From a virus: 64,000 nt of DNA. A model generated the notes under the pieces. The model ran no database searches. It was not told where the DNA came from and saw nothing but the letters and a program-made list of their open reading frames with translations. The translations under genes and the position numbers were made by a program. The stretch is taken from IMG/VR virus record IMGVR_UViG_3300026078_000023, positions 1 through 64,000 of that record; one strand, 5' to 3'. Positions 53,312 to 61,433 of this stretch are shown piece by piece. The stretch's first letter is position 1. Each line of letters begins with the position of its first letter.

Positions 53312-55366
53312 TCAGTAGGAGGAGAACCCGGCGTTCTTGCCGACCTGCCAGATCGGCAGGTCCGACCAGTTGTAGTTGGTGCCCGTGACGAGGAGCTGAC
53401 TCGCGGCCGACGTCGTCGCCGTGAACGCGGTCGACGGCGAGGGATTCGACGACGAGAGCTTGGACCCCGGGTCGAGGATGTTCACGATGAAACCGGTGTT
53501 GCTGGACCCGAAGATCCCGTCCACCGACGCCTGCGCGCCGCCGATCACCTGGATCGCCGAGGCCGAGCAGTCGAACACGTAGAGCGTCCCCAGGCGACCG
53601 TTGCAGCCGACCAGGAGCTGGCAGCTGCCGGTCTTCGCGATCAGGTTAGTGTTCACCTGGAGGTTGCCGGTCCATGCCGACATGAACGCCGACGAGAGCC
53701 ACAGGCAACGGTTCGGGGCGGTGGTCCCGGAGAAGGTGAAGCTCCCGACGTTCACGCAGCCCTGGACCACGCAGCCGGACGGGACCGAGGCGCCCGACGC
53801 GCGCCACCCGCAGTGCCGGATCTGGGCCTGGCCGCCGGCGACCTTGTCCAGGTCCAGCAGGACCAGGTGGCAGTTCAGGGTCGTGACCCCAGCGTTGGAG
53901 ACCGGGAGGATGACGGACGGGAACTTCGGGAGCGAGAGGACCTCGTAGTTGTCCCCGCTCACGAACGACGCAGAGGCCGTGCCGGCGGCGGTCGTCGCCG
54001 GCCAGCCGTTCGTCGGGGAGATCTCCGCGGTCTTGGCCACGTTCTCGTAGCCCATCGCCGCGTACTTCAGCCCGTCCGTCCTCCTGATGATCCGCGACCC
54101 GGAAGAGGTGGACAGGCACCCGGACGCCGACCAGGACGTCGGCAGGGACGAGTCGGAGACGGTCCACGGCGCGTCGGCCGCGCCGGTCAGCGTCCCTGAC
54201 CGGACCACCGTCGGGACGCCCACGAACAGCAGGGGGTTCGCCGTGTATGACCCGACCTGTGTCCCGTGCATGATGGGGGTCAGGTTCAAGGAGGCGTGCG
54301 CCGTGTCGCTCATCCACCGGACGGTGGTGGCCTGGGCCAGGGCCACCCCTTTCACGCGGCGCACGAACTCGTCGGCGGTCCGGAGCGGGTGGGTGTCGTC
54401 GACCCCGGTCTGCTCGTCGGTGGCGACGCCCGAGACGTTGGCCTCGTCGATGCTCCACGTCGCCTGGGTCTGCCAGATCTGGCTCGGGAACCCGAGCCGG
54501 ATCCACCGGCCCAGGGCACCACCGTCTGCCAGGACCGTGATGCCGTCGACGATCGCCGACGAGCCGGGGACGAACACGAAGAAGTCGTGCAGCGTCAGGA
54601 CCTCGCAGATGTGGCAGTCGCTCGTCAGGAAGACCGACGTGTCGATCGCCACCATCCCGGTCAGGTTGGTGCGCCGGAACAGCGTGTTCGCTGCGCCGCC
54701 GCCACCGCCGCCGCTCGAGTTGATGATCGGGTTCTGGGCGGTGCCCGTGATGCTAATGTTCGTTCCGGCGCTGATGGTCAGGACGCCGGCGTTGTTGATG
54801 ACCGGGTTCGTCACGGTCCCGGTGACTGAGATCCCCGTGCCGGCCGTGACGGTGTCGACGCCGCCCCCGCCCCCGGCGTTCTGGCGGAAGTACTCCAGCC
54901 ACCGGATCGCCTGGGTCTTCCACCCCTGGCTGATGTTCGCCTTCTCGGTGTCCTCGGTGGACTCGAAGCCGCCCATCTTCCGGAGCGGCAGCGGCGTCCC
55001 GCCCGGACCCGTCACGAACAGGCCCGACAGGCGCGCCAGGAGCACCACCCGGCGGGTCTCGCCGGGAGACCCCGGGTTGATGACCGCCTCGAGGACGTAC
55101 GTCCCGTCCGTGTGGTAGACGCCGTCGTTCGCGTCGACCGTGAACGAGCACGACGAGGCGTAGGCCAGGGTGATCGGCTCCGGGCCGGCGCCGCCGACCA
55201 CCGACCCCTCGGGCCGACCCTTCAGGACCCACTTGACCGTGCTGACGCCGACCATCGAGGTCAGCGAGGCGGTCACCACGTCGCCGGCGGCGAGGTCCTC
55301 GCGGTACCCGATGACGGCGGGGCCGCCGTTCCTGGTGCTCTGTACCTGTACCGACTCGAAGGCCAT
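53312..55366 (-). CDS. large tail fibre/appendage protein (684 aa)
   Basis: N-terminal half has Ig-like beta segments and the shaft repeats TVTAGTGISVTGTVTNPVIN and TISAGTNISITGTAQNPIIN shared with the neighbour. The C-terminal 350 residues (from about 330) are a Ser/Thr/Gly/Asn-rich beta-helix-like region, as in phage spikes that bind or cut polysaccharide; no active site was identified. ATG 55366. Confidence 0.65.
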   Translation of the reverse strand: MAFESVQVQSTRNGGPAVIGYREDLAAGDVVTASLTSMVGVSTVKWVLKGRPEGSVVGGAGPEPITLAYASSCSFTVDANDGVYHTDGTYVLEAVINPGSPGETRRVVLLARLSGLFVTGPGGTPLPLRKMGGFESTEDTEKANISQGWKTQAIRWLEYFRQNAGGGGGVDTVTAGTGISVTGTVTNPVINNAGVLTISAGTNISITGTAQNPIINSSGGGGGGAANTLFRRTNLTGMVAIDTSVFLTSDCHICEVLTLHDFFVFVPGSSAIVDGITVLADGGALGRWIRLGFPSQIWQTQATWSIDEANVSGVATDEQTGVDDTHPLRTADEFVRRVKGVALAQATTVRWMSDTAHASLNLTPIMHGTQVGSYTANPLLFVGVPTVVRSGTLTGAADAPWTVSDSSLPTSWSASGCLSTSSGSRIIRRTDGLKYAAMGYENVAKTAEISPTNGWPATTAAGTASASFVSGDNYEVLSLPKFPSVILPVSNAGVTTLNCHLVLLDLDKVAGGQAQIRHCGWRASGASVPSGCVVQGCVNVGSFTFSGTTAPNRCLWLSSAFMSAWTGNLQVNTNLIAKTGSCQLLVGCNGRLGTLYVFDCSASAIQVIGGAQASVDGIFGSSNTGFIVNILDPGSKLSSSNPSPSTAFTATTSAASQLLVTGTNYNWSDLPIWQVGKNAGFSSY

Positions 55367-55372
55367 CGCCGC

Positions 55373-56833
55373 TCAGACGAGGCCGCGGACCCCGTGTCCG
55401 TACGCCTTCACGTAGAGGTTGATGAGGGGGGACCCGGACGGAGTGTTCTGGATGATCACGTAGGCGAGGCCGTTCGACAGGTCGTCGAGGGGGACCGCCG
55501 CGGTGCCGCCGATGATGACCCCGCCCGTGCCGGCCGTGACCGCCAGGGAGGCGCAGGCGTCGTTGAAGCCGTTCGGCGGGCCCATCGACGACGGGTTGAG
55601 GTGCATGCTGATGTTCAGCGGCGACCCGGTGACCGATCCCGGGGACATGGTCACGACGACCTCGCGCTTGATGAGCGGCATCGACGCCAGGACGGCGGGG
55701 GACGCCGCGACCGTGAGCTGCTGCTCGAGGCCCCACTTGCCGTACGTGCGCTCGGCCGTCATCACGCAGGGCTGCCGGTTCGTGGTCCCCTTGTAGACGA
55801 ACCCGAGGCCGATGTAGAGGGCGCTGGTGCGCGCCACGCCGCGCGGGGTGTTGATGCTGGCGTTCGGGTGGCCCTCGCTGTCGGGCGGGGTCGTGCTCTC
55901 CACGATGACCGCGGGGATCCAGAACGGCGTCCCCAGGATGGTCTGGATCGACCCCTGCCCCTGGTCCGGCCGCCCGGCCACCAGGTAGATGTAGTAGGGC
56001 CTGGAGGAATTCGCCGGGGCAGCCGTCGCGAACGGGTTGGCCCCGGCGTCCTGGTACACCTGCGGCGACCCGGTGAACTCGATCAGCTCGCCGTTGATCA
56101 GCACGCGGTGCTTAACGCCGTTCAGGGTCAGGTCAGACGAGGCCGTCGTCGGGTCGGTGGCGTTCGACCACAGCAGCCGGCACCCGGCCAGGATGCGGCT
56201 CTCGAGCGCGCCGGGGGCGACCGTCTTGCGCCACAGCCGGCGCCGGAAGGTGAAGGCCCCGGCGTTCGCCGACGCCGCCGGCACGAACACCTCGTAGAGC
56301 GCGCACTTGTGCGCGGGGACCGCCGGCGGGACGGGCGTCGAGGACGGCGTCCCCGTGACCACCGAGAGCGTCGTGCTGGGATTCGTCGTCTTGTAGACGT
56401 TCTCCGGCGTGGTGTTGCGGGTCTGCGGGTCGAGCAGGATGTTCCGGCTCTGGAGGTCGGTGTCGACCGACGACGGATCGCCGACGATGAGGTCTACCCG
56501 GTGGTTCGTGAGGTCGGGGTTGCTGAACGACAGCGGCGTCGCCGGCCAGCGCATGACGATGTTCGAGCTGTCGTCGGCCGTCAGGTTCGGCATCGTCGGG
56601 TCCCAGAAGAAGCCGGAGCCCTTCGGGATCGTGGCCGTGTACCCGCTCGTGTCGCCGAACACGTCGTGGATCTCGATCGCCCCGGAGATCGGCGAGTCGT
56701 CGTCCGCGGTGCCACCCATGTAGGCGACCATGTCCTGCAGCTCGCGCGAGGACAGGCGCTGCAGGCGGTTCAGGTCGCCGGAGAGGAGCTGCTCGCGGGC
56801 GGCGAACCCGACGCGAGAGAAGCCTGCTGCCAT
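55373..56833 (-). CDS. tail/baseplate-associated structural protein (486 aa)
   Basis: N-terminal segment GFAAREQLLSGDLNRLQRLSSRELQDM recalls fibre- or baseplate-anchoring proteins, followed by long beta-rich sequence. Near the C-terminus SLAVTAGTGGVIIGGTA resembles the neighbouring shaft motif. Position between the fibres and the baseplate wedge suggests a connector. ATG 56833. Confidence 0.6.
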   Translation of the reverse strand: MAAGFSRVGFAAREQLLSGDLNRLQRLSSRELQDMVAYMGGTADDDSPISGAIEIHDVFGDTSGYTATIPKGSGFFWDPTMPNLTADDSSNIVMRWPATPLSFSNPDLTNHRVDLIVGDPSSVDTDLQSRNILLDPQTRNTTPENVYKTTNPSTTLSVVTGTPSSTPVPPAVPAHKCALYEVFVPAASANAGAFTFRRRLWRKTVAPGALESRILAGCRLLWSNATDPTTASSDLTLNGVKHRVLINGELIEFTGSPQVYQDAGANPFATAAPANSSRPYYIYLVAGRPDQGQGSIQTILGTPFWIPAVIVESTTPPDSEGHPNASINTPRGVARTSALYIGLGFVYKGTTNRQPCVMTAERTYGKWGLEQQLTVAASPAVLASMPLIKREVVVTMSPGSVTGSPLNISMHLNPSSMGPPNGFNDACASLAVTAGTGGVIIGGTAAVPLDDLSNGLAYVIIQNTPSGSPLINLYVKAYGHGVRGLV

Positions 56834-56873
56834 GTCGGCGAAGTTACACGAGCGCCGGAGGCGCTGTCAGTTT
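56834..56873. terminator. short intergenic gap with hairpin
   Basis: Hairpin AGCGCC-GGA-GGCGCT followed on the plus strand by GTCAGTTTTT. It would terminate plus-strand transcription better than minus-strand; its role is unclear because flanking genes are on the minus strand. Confidence 0.4.
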
Positions 56874-58283
56874 TTACGGCCAGGGCTGGATCAGGTGGAC
56901 CCACACCGTCCCCACGACGTTCAGGAAGTTCGTCCCGTCCGACCGGCCGCGCCCGTGGATCACCGTGACCGGGATCTGCGGGACCTTGACCGCGACCGTG
57001 TCGCGCGCGCTGCGCTCCGGGGTGTCGATGACCTGGCTGTCCCAGGTGACGAACCGCATGTGGCAGGTGGACCCGGGGATCGGGTTCGCGGAGGACATCC
57101 CCACCGTGCAGCCGACGATCATCCAGGCCGTGTTCGGAGGCGCCGAGATGACCCAGGCGTCGTTGTCCCCGGCCGACGTCGTCAGGCCCATCTCCGCGAT
57201 CACCGTCGGGCGCTGGAGGAACAGGTCGAAGTTGACCCCGCCCGCCTTGGCCTGCGAGACGTGCTGGTACACCGAGAGCAGCCCGGCCAGGACCCCCGGG
57301 GGGAGCGTCAGCCAGGCGTCCAGGTACCCCATCATGGGGTCGTCGGCGAAGCCTTCGTCCAGGAACATCGCCTGCGCTTCCCGGTCGCTCACGTAGTCCC
57401 CGGCCTGCACCTCGAAGTAGGCGCGGGCGACGCGCCGGTCGGAGAGCGTCGTCACCTCGTCGTCCAGGAAGTCGCCCCCCAGGCCGGGGACGTCCGTGGT
57501 CCCGGCGATCGCCGTGAACGAGTAGAGCCCGTCCGCCGCCTTCTTGGACGGGGTGGCGAGGTCCTGGAAGGGCTCGCCCACCAGGAACGGCGGCAGGCCG
57601 GTCCTCTGGGCGATGGACCTGACCAGCGCCGAGATCGCCTCGGGTGACACCAGATCGGCGATATTGCGGACCCGGGCCCGGAACTCGTCCTCCTGCTCCC
57701 CCGGCTGCTGCAGGAGCCCGCGCTCCCCGCCGTGCACCGCCAGCCAGTTCGCCGCCCCGCCCGTGATGAGCGTGCTCGAGGCGACCACGAACGTGTCATC
57801 GCCGTTCCCGGTCGTCCCGGCGGGGGCGATCAGGTTCTGCACGCCGGCCACGACCGGGGCGTCGGGGGCGACTTGGAACACGGCCTCGTCCTCCGTGTTC
57901 ACGAGCTCGGACCGGCGGTCCGTCTCCACCGGCACGGAGACTGTGATGGTCCCGGCCGAGACCGGCACGTCCGTCTGAGACCGGGCGAGGACGCCGCGCT
58001 CGTCGAGGAACCGGTAGCCGCGCGGGATGACCCCGCCGTAGAGCGCGGTGGTCCGGGTCAGGGTGATGACCGCCACCCCGCGCTGCCCGGCCGAGCTCGC
58101 CGAGATCGTCAGGGCGTCCCGGTTGTGGACGATGGCGGTCCCCAGGCGCGCCATCTGGGCCACCGTCGCCATGACGATCGCCGCCGAGTCCGGGTCGTCG
58201 AGGAGCGGCTGCAGCCACCCCCACTCGTCCGTGTTCGCGCGGAGCAGCTCGAGCAGCGTCTCCTGGGTCTCGGGCGTCGCCAC
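56874..58283 (-). CDS. probable baseplate wedge/tail protein (469 aa)
   Basis: Helical N-terminus (ETLLELLRANTDEWGWLQPLL, IVMATVAQMARLGTAIVHNRD), then a beta-rich middle with PRGYRFLDERGVLARSQTDVPVSAGTITVSVPV and EDEFRARVRNIADLVSPEAISALVRSI, similar in layout to baseplate J-type proteins. A second J-like protein is at 58646. ATG 58283. Confidence 0.55.
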   Translation of the reverse strand: MATPETQETLLELLRANTDEWGWLQPLLDDPDSAAIVMATVAQMARLGTAIVHNRDALTISASSAGQRGVAVITLTRTTALYGGVIPRGYRFLDERGVLARSQTDVPVSAGTITVSVPVETDRRSELVNTEDEAVFQVAPDAPVVAGVQNLIAPAGTTGNGDDTFVVASSTLITGGAANWLAVHGGERGLLQQPGEQEDEFRARVRNIADLVSPEAISALVRSIAQRTGLPPFLVGEPFQDLATPSKKAADGLYSFTAIAGTTDVPGLGGDFLDDEVTTLSDRRVARAYFEVQAGDYVSDREAQAMFLDEGFADDPMMGYLDAWLTLPPGVLAGLLSVYQHVSQAKAGGVNFDLFLQRPTVIAEMGLTTSAGDNDAWVISAPPNTAWMIVGCTVGMSSANPIPGSTCHMRFVTWDSQVIDTPERSARDTVAVKVPQIPVTVIHGRGRSDGTNFLNVVGTVWVHLIQPWP

Positions 58284-58286
58284 GGG

Positions 58287-58649
58287 TTACGTCACCACGC
58301 CGTTCGTGACGTGACCGTGCCAGCACCCGACGTCGATAGACGGGGACAGGGTCAGGTCGTGGAACCCGGTCCCGGACACCACCCACCTGGACGGCTTGCC
58401 GACCCGACCCTGGGACCCGGCGTCGTCCGGCACCGGCGCGCAGCCGCGCGGGTTCGCGAACGACACGCGCACGGCGTGCGGGCGACCGCCGTCGAGCGGG
58501 AACTCCGGCTTCCCGTACCCGCACGGGCACCAGAACTGGACGCCGTCGGCACCATCGATCGAGTCCGTGTAGGTGCAGCCGCGCGCGGTCGTGTCCTTCA
58601 CGAACTTGGCCTCGAACCACGGGTCATCAAAGCGAGCGATCATGTTCAC
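58287..58649 (-). CDS. DUF6527-like protein (120 aa)
   Basis: VQFWCPCGYGKPEFPL and the C-terminal LTLSPSIDVGCWHGHVTNGVVT match, from memory, a small conserved phage family; Cys/His residues suggest zinc. GTG 58649 or ATG 58643; overlaps the J-like gene stop. Confidence 0.6.
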   Translation of the reverse strand: MNMIARFDDPWFEAKFVKDTTARGCTYTDSIDGADGVQFWCPCGYGKPEFPLDGGRPHAVRVSFANPRGCAPVPDDAGSQGRVGKPSRWVVSGTGFHDLTLSPSIDVGCWHGHVTNGVVT

Positions 58650-59752
58650 TCGAAGCTGACGTCCTCCGCGCGGACGCGGATGATCGTCTGGTTGTCAGGG
58701 GGGACCACGTCGCCGGCCGGCTCCTGGACCGATGCCTCGGTGGCGATGACGCCCGGGACTGCGCGCGCGGCCGCGTAGACGTCCGAGCGCAACAGGGACT
58801 GGCCGGGGCGCAGGAACTGCGTCATGGCCACGATCGTCGAGCGGACCTCGTTGGTGGCCCGGACGGTGTCGATGCCGGTCGAGAACGACAGGCGGTACCG
58901 GACGTCCTCGAATGCCACCTGACCGCCTGACAGGAAGACGGGGATCCCGCAGGCCCGGAACTCGAGCAGGACGTCGCGCACGGCCTGGAGCACGAGGGAC
59001 GTCGCGTTGCCGTCTTCGTCCCCGACGATGAGCTCCACCGCGCCGGCCGGCAGCGCGGTCCCCGGGTTCACGATCTCGTAGGCGGTGGACACGGCCACGC
59101 CCGGGACGGTGGTCGCGGCGTACTGGATCGCGCCCAGCGTCGCCCGCCGCAGGGTGAGGAAGTAGGACCGGATCCGCCCGCGGAAGGCCGGGTCCGTCTC
59201 CTGGTTCGACCCGCCCGCCGCCGGGGTCGTGTTCGAGACGATGATCGTCGTGTCGAACGGGGCGTCCTGGAACGTCCACAGCGTGCCGGCGGTGACGTTC
59301 TGCTCCGGGCCCACCAGCTGGGCCACGCCGGTCGCCTTCAGCATCAGGTCCGAGGGGCCGAACACGACGTCCGTCTTGAGGGCGAAGACGTTCCCCCCCG
59401 GCGTGGAGATCCGAGTCCCGGCGTCGACCGTGCCGCCGCCGGCCGCCGCGGTCGGGCGCTGCATGAACCAGTCGACGGTCGCCGCCGCCGCCGGCTTGCG
59501 CGTGATGCCGAACCGGTCGAAGGCGATCCGGTCGAGCTCGGCGCCGCGCGCGCTGTCGACGAACATGGCGCGCATGCAGTTGGCCCAGCCGGCGGAGAGC
59601 GCTTCGCCCATGAGGGCGGACTGCCCGACCACCAGGTTGACGTCCGAGCCCTCGACGTCGACCACCTTCGGGTTGATGCGCGTGCCCGACGCCGTGACGA
59701 TGTACCGGCGCCCGACGCGGAACAGGGCGTCCCTGGTCAGCAAGTCAGCCAA
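58646..59752 (-). CDS. baseplate J-like protein (368 aa)
   Basis: Good match to the Baseplate_J plan: VGQSALMGEALSAGWANCMRAMFVDSARGAELDRIAFDRFGITR, TVDAGTRISTPGGNVFAL, QETDPAFRGRIRSYFLTLRRATLGAIQYAATTVPGVAV and LVLQAVRDVLLEFRACGIPV. Forms the baseplate wedge around the tail tip. Points to a contractile or J-type baseplate. Confidence 0.8.
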   Translation of the reverse strand: MADLLTRDALFRVGRRYIVTASGTRINPKVVDVEGSDVNLVVGQSALMGEALSAGWANCMRAMFVDSARGAELDRIAFDRFGITRKPAAAATVDWFMQRPTAAAGGGTVDAGTRISTPGGNVFALKTDVVFGPSDLMLKATGVAQLVGPEQNVTAGTLWTFQDAPFDTTIIVSNTTPAAGGSNQETDPAFRGRIRSYFLTLRRATLGAIQYAATTVPGVAVSTAYEIVNPGTALPAGAVELIVGDEDGNATSLVLQAVRDVLLEFRACGIPVFLSGGQVAFEDVRYRLSFSTGIDTVRATNEVRSTIVAMTQFLRPGQSLLRSDVYAAARAVPGVIATEASVQEPAGDVVPPDNQTIIRVRAEDVSFE

Positions 59753-60644
59753 GGCTCACCACCTCTCCGTTCTGGTCGACGACGAGCTTGGCCGGGACGG
59801 TCCCCGACCGGCGCGTCTTGATGCGGGCGTCCACCGTGGTCAGCCCCCCGCCGGTCACCGAGACCTTCGTCTCCACCGCCCTGGCCTCCGGTTCGCGCAG
59901 GAGCTGCGGCCGGGCCTCGTCGCGGAGCTGGGACATCTTGGCCGTGGTCGCCAGGCCCTTGAGCGGGATCGACAGGCCGTAGTCCGGCAGCCACGAGAAG
60001 GCCGCCTTCTGCGTCCCCAGGCGCCGGAGCGCGCGCTTGCGGATGCCCACGTCGGCCACCTTGGACTGCGGCGGCTCGGGGGCGATGTCCCCGCCGTCGA
60101 ACACCCACCGGCCCTCCCGGTTCCAGAAGTCGGTCAGGTCCTGGCTGCGCTCGGGACGCTTGGTCTCCTGGATCAGGGTGACCCCCGAGAGGTCGGCCGA
60201 GTACGGAGCGCCCAGGTCGCCGCCCGCCGCGGACACGAGCGCCTTGACGGTCACTCGGTACCTCACCCCCGCCACCAGCGCCCGGTCGACGTGGACGTCC
60301 ACGCCGCGCTCGTCGGACTGGATGTACAGGAAGTTCCCGCCCTCGTCGTAGACCGGGACCCCCCCGTTGCCGACGCCGTAGGCCGGCCAGGCGAGCGAGT
60401 CGTGGTCGACGCCCACGGGCACCGGGGCCTCAGCCACGCCGTCCACCACCGAGAACAGGTAGTTCGCGACGTTCAGGGCGTCGCGCGTGCCCGCCGGGGA
60501 CCAGCGCTGGGGGTCCTCCGTGAACACGACGCGGACCACCTGTCCGGCCACGGCCAGGGCCCGGACGACGGAGATCGGCCCGCCGGATCCGAATGGGTCG
60601 CCGTACGCCTCCGCGCCGAAGCCGCCGGGCTTGGTCTGTGGCAC
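59745..60644 (-). CDS. baseplate protein with gp25-like C-terminus (299 aa)
   Basis: The C-terminal 100 residues (SWLPDYGLSIPLKGLATTAKM, LREPEARAVETKVSVTGGGLTTVDARI) follow the gp25/GPW pattern of baseplate wedge proteins. The N-terminal 190 residues are beta-rich. Overlaps the J-like gene by 8 bases. Start 60644. Confidence 0.6.
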   Translation of the reverse strand: MPQTKPGGFGAEAYGDPFGSGGPISVVRALAVAGQVVRVVFTEDPQRWSPAGTRDALNVANYLFSVVDGVAEAPVPVGVDHDSLAWPAYGVGNGGVPVYDEGGNFLYIQSDERGVDVHVDRALVAGVRYRVTVKALVSAAGGDLGAPYSADLSGVTLIQETKRPERSQDLTDFWNREGRWVFDGGDIAPEPPQSKVADVGIRKRALRRLGTQKAAFSWLPDYGLSIPLKGLATTAKMSQLRDEARPQLLREPEARAVETKVSVTGGGLTTVDARIKTRRSGTVPAKLVVDQNGEVVSLG

Positions 60645-60653
60645 GAGACCAGA

Positions 60654-61433
60654 CTACTCGCCGTTGATGACGTTCGACAAGAACGCGGCCGACTGGGCCT
60701 CGAACGCCTGGACGGCGAGCAGGGCGGCGTTGAGCCCCGGCGACAAGAGCGGCAGCGGCGTCACCGTGGCCGCCGCTATCAGCAACTGGAGCGCGGCCTC
60801 GAGCTGCTGGTGGAACTGCTGCTGCGCCTGGCGGTAGGTGGAGCCCTTCAGGTACGCCTCCGCCGCGCCGGCGCCGTGCAGGCGGACGGTGCCGTCCGGA
60901 TCGATCCGGACGGTCCCGCTGCCGTTCATGATCTGGACCCCGCCGTCCGCGTCGAGGAGGGCGCGCGCCCCGCCGTCCGTCCTGACGTCCACCGGGACCC
61001 CGCGGGCGTGCACGAGTAGCCGGTCGTTCTGGAACACCGGCAGGCCGTCGTCCCCCACCGGCAGCGGCCCGGACGCACCCGACACCGCCGCCAGGACCTG
61101 GGGGACCATCGAGGCGTCCCCGTCCGGGAAGCCCAAGATCACCTGGTCGCCGGGCTCGAGCGGGCAGTGCGCGGAGACGCGCCCGCCGCCCCAGCCCCAC
61201 CGCGCCGTCATCGGCTGCATGCTGGGCTCGAGGACGACGTCGACCTCCGCCCCGCTCGGGGTGATGACCACCGCGTTCCGGTTGCTGAAGTCCGGCTTGC
61301 CGGTCTCGTCGTCGACCACGGCCACGGTCGCGTAGGACATCCAGAAGCGCAGGTCCACGCCGGCGGTGCGGAGCCCCTGCGCGAACCTGGTCATGTCCAG
61401 CGCGCGCCGCGACGCCATCGACCTGGCCCTCAC
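60654..61433 (-). CDS. tail spike/puncturing protein, gpV/gp45-like (259 aa)
   Basis: Order as in phage baseplate spikes: an OB-fold-like N-terminal part (RWGWGGGRVSAHCPLEPGDQVILGFPDGD), then a short repeat region with GGVQIMNGSGTVRIDPDGTVRLHGAG (beta-helix-like) and a helical C-terminus. Follows the hub gene, the normal order. GTG 61433 in a GTGA overlap. Confidence 0.7.
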   Translation of the reverse strand: MRARSMASRRALDMTRFAQGLRTAGVDLRFWMSYATVAVVDDETGKPDFSNRNAVVITPSGAEVDVVLEPSMQPMTARWGWGGGRVSAHCPLEPGDQVILGFPDGDASMVPQVLAAVSGASGPLPVGDDGLPVFQNDRLLVHARGVPVDVRTDGGARALLDADGGVQIMNGSGTVRIDPDGTVRLHGAGAAEAYLKGSTYRQAQQQFHQQLEAALQLLIAAATVTPLPLLSPGLNAALLAVQAFEAQSAAFLSNVINGE

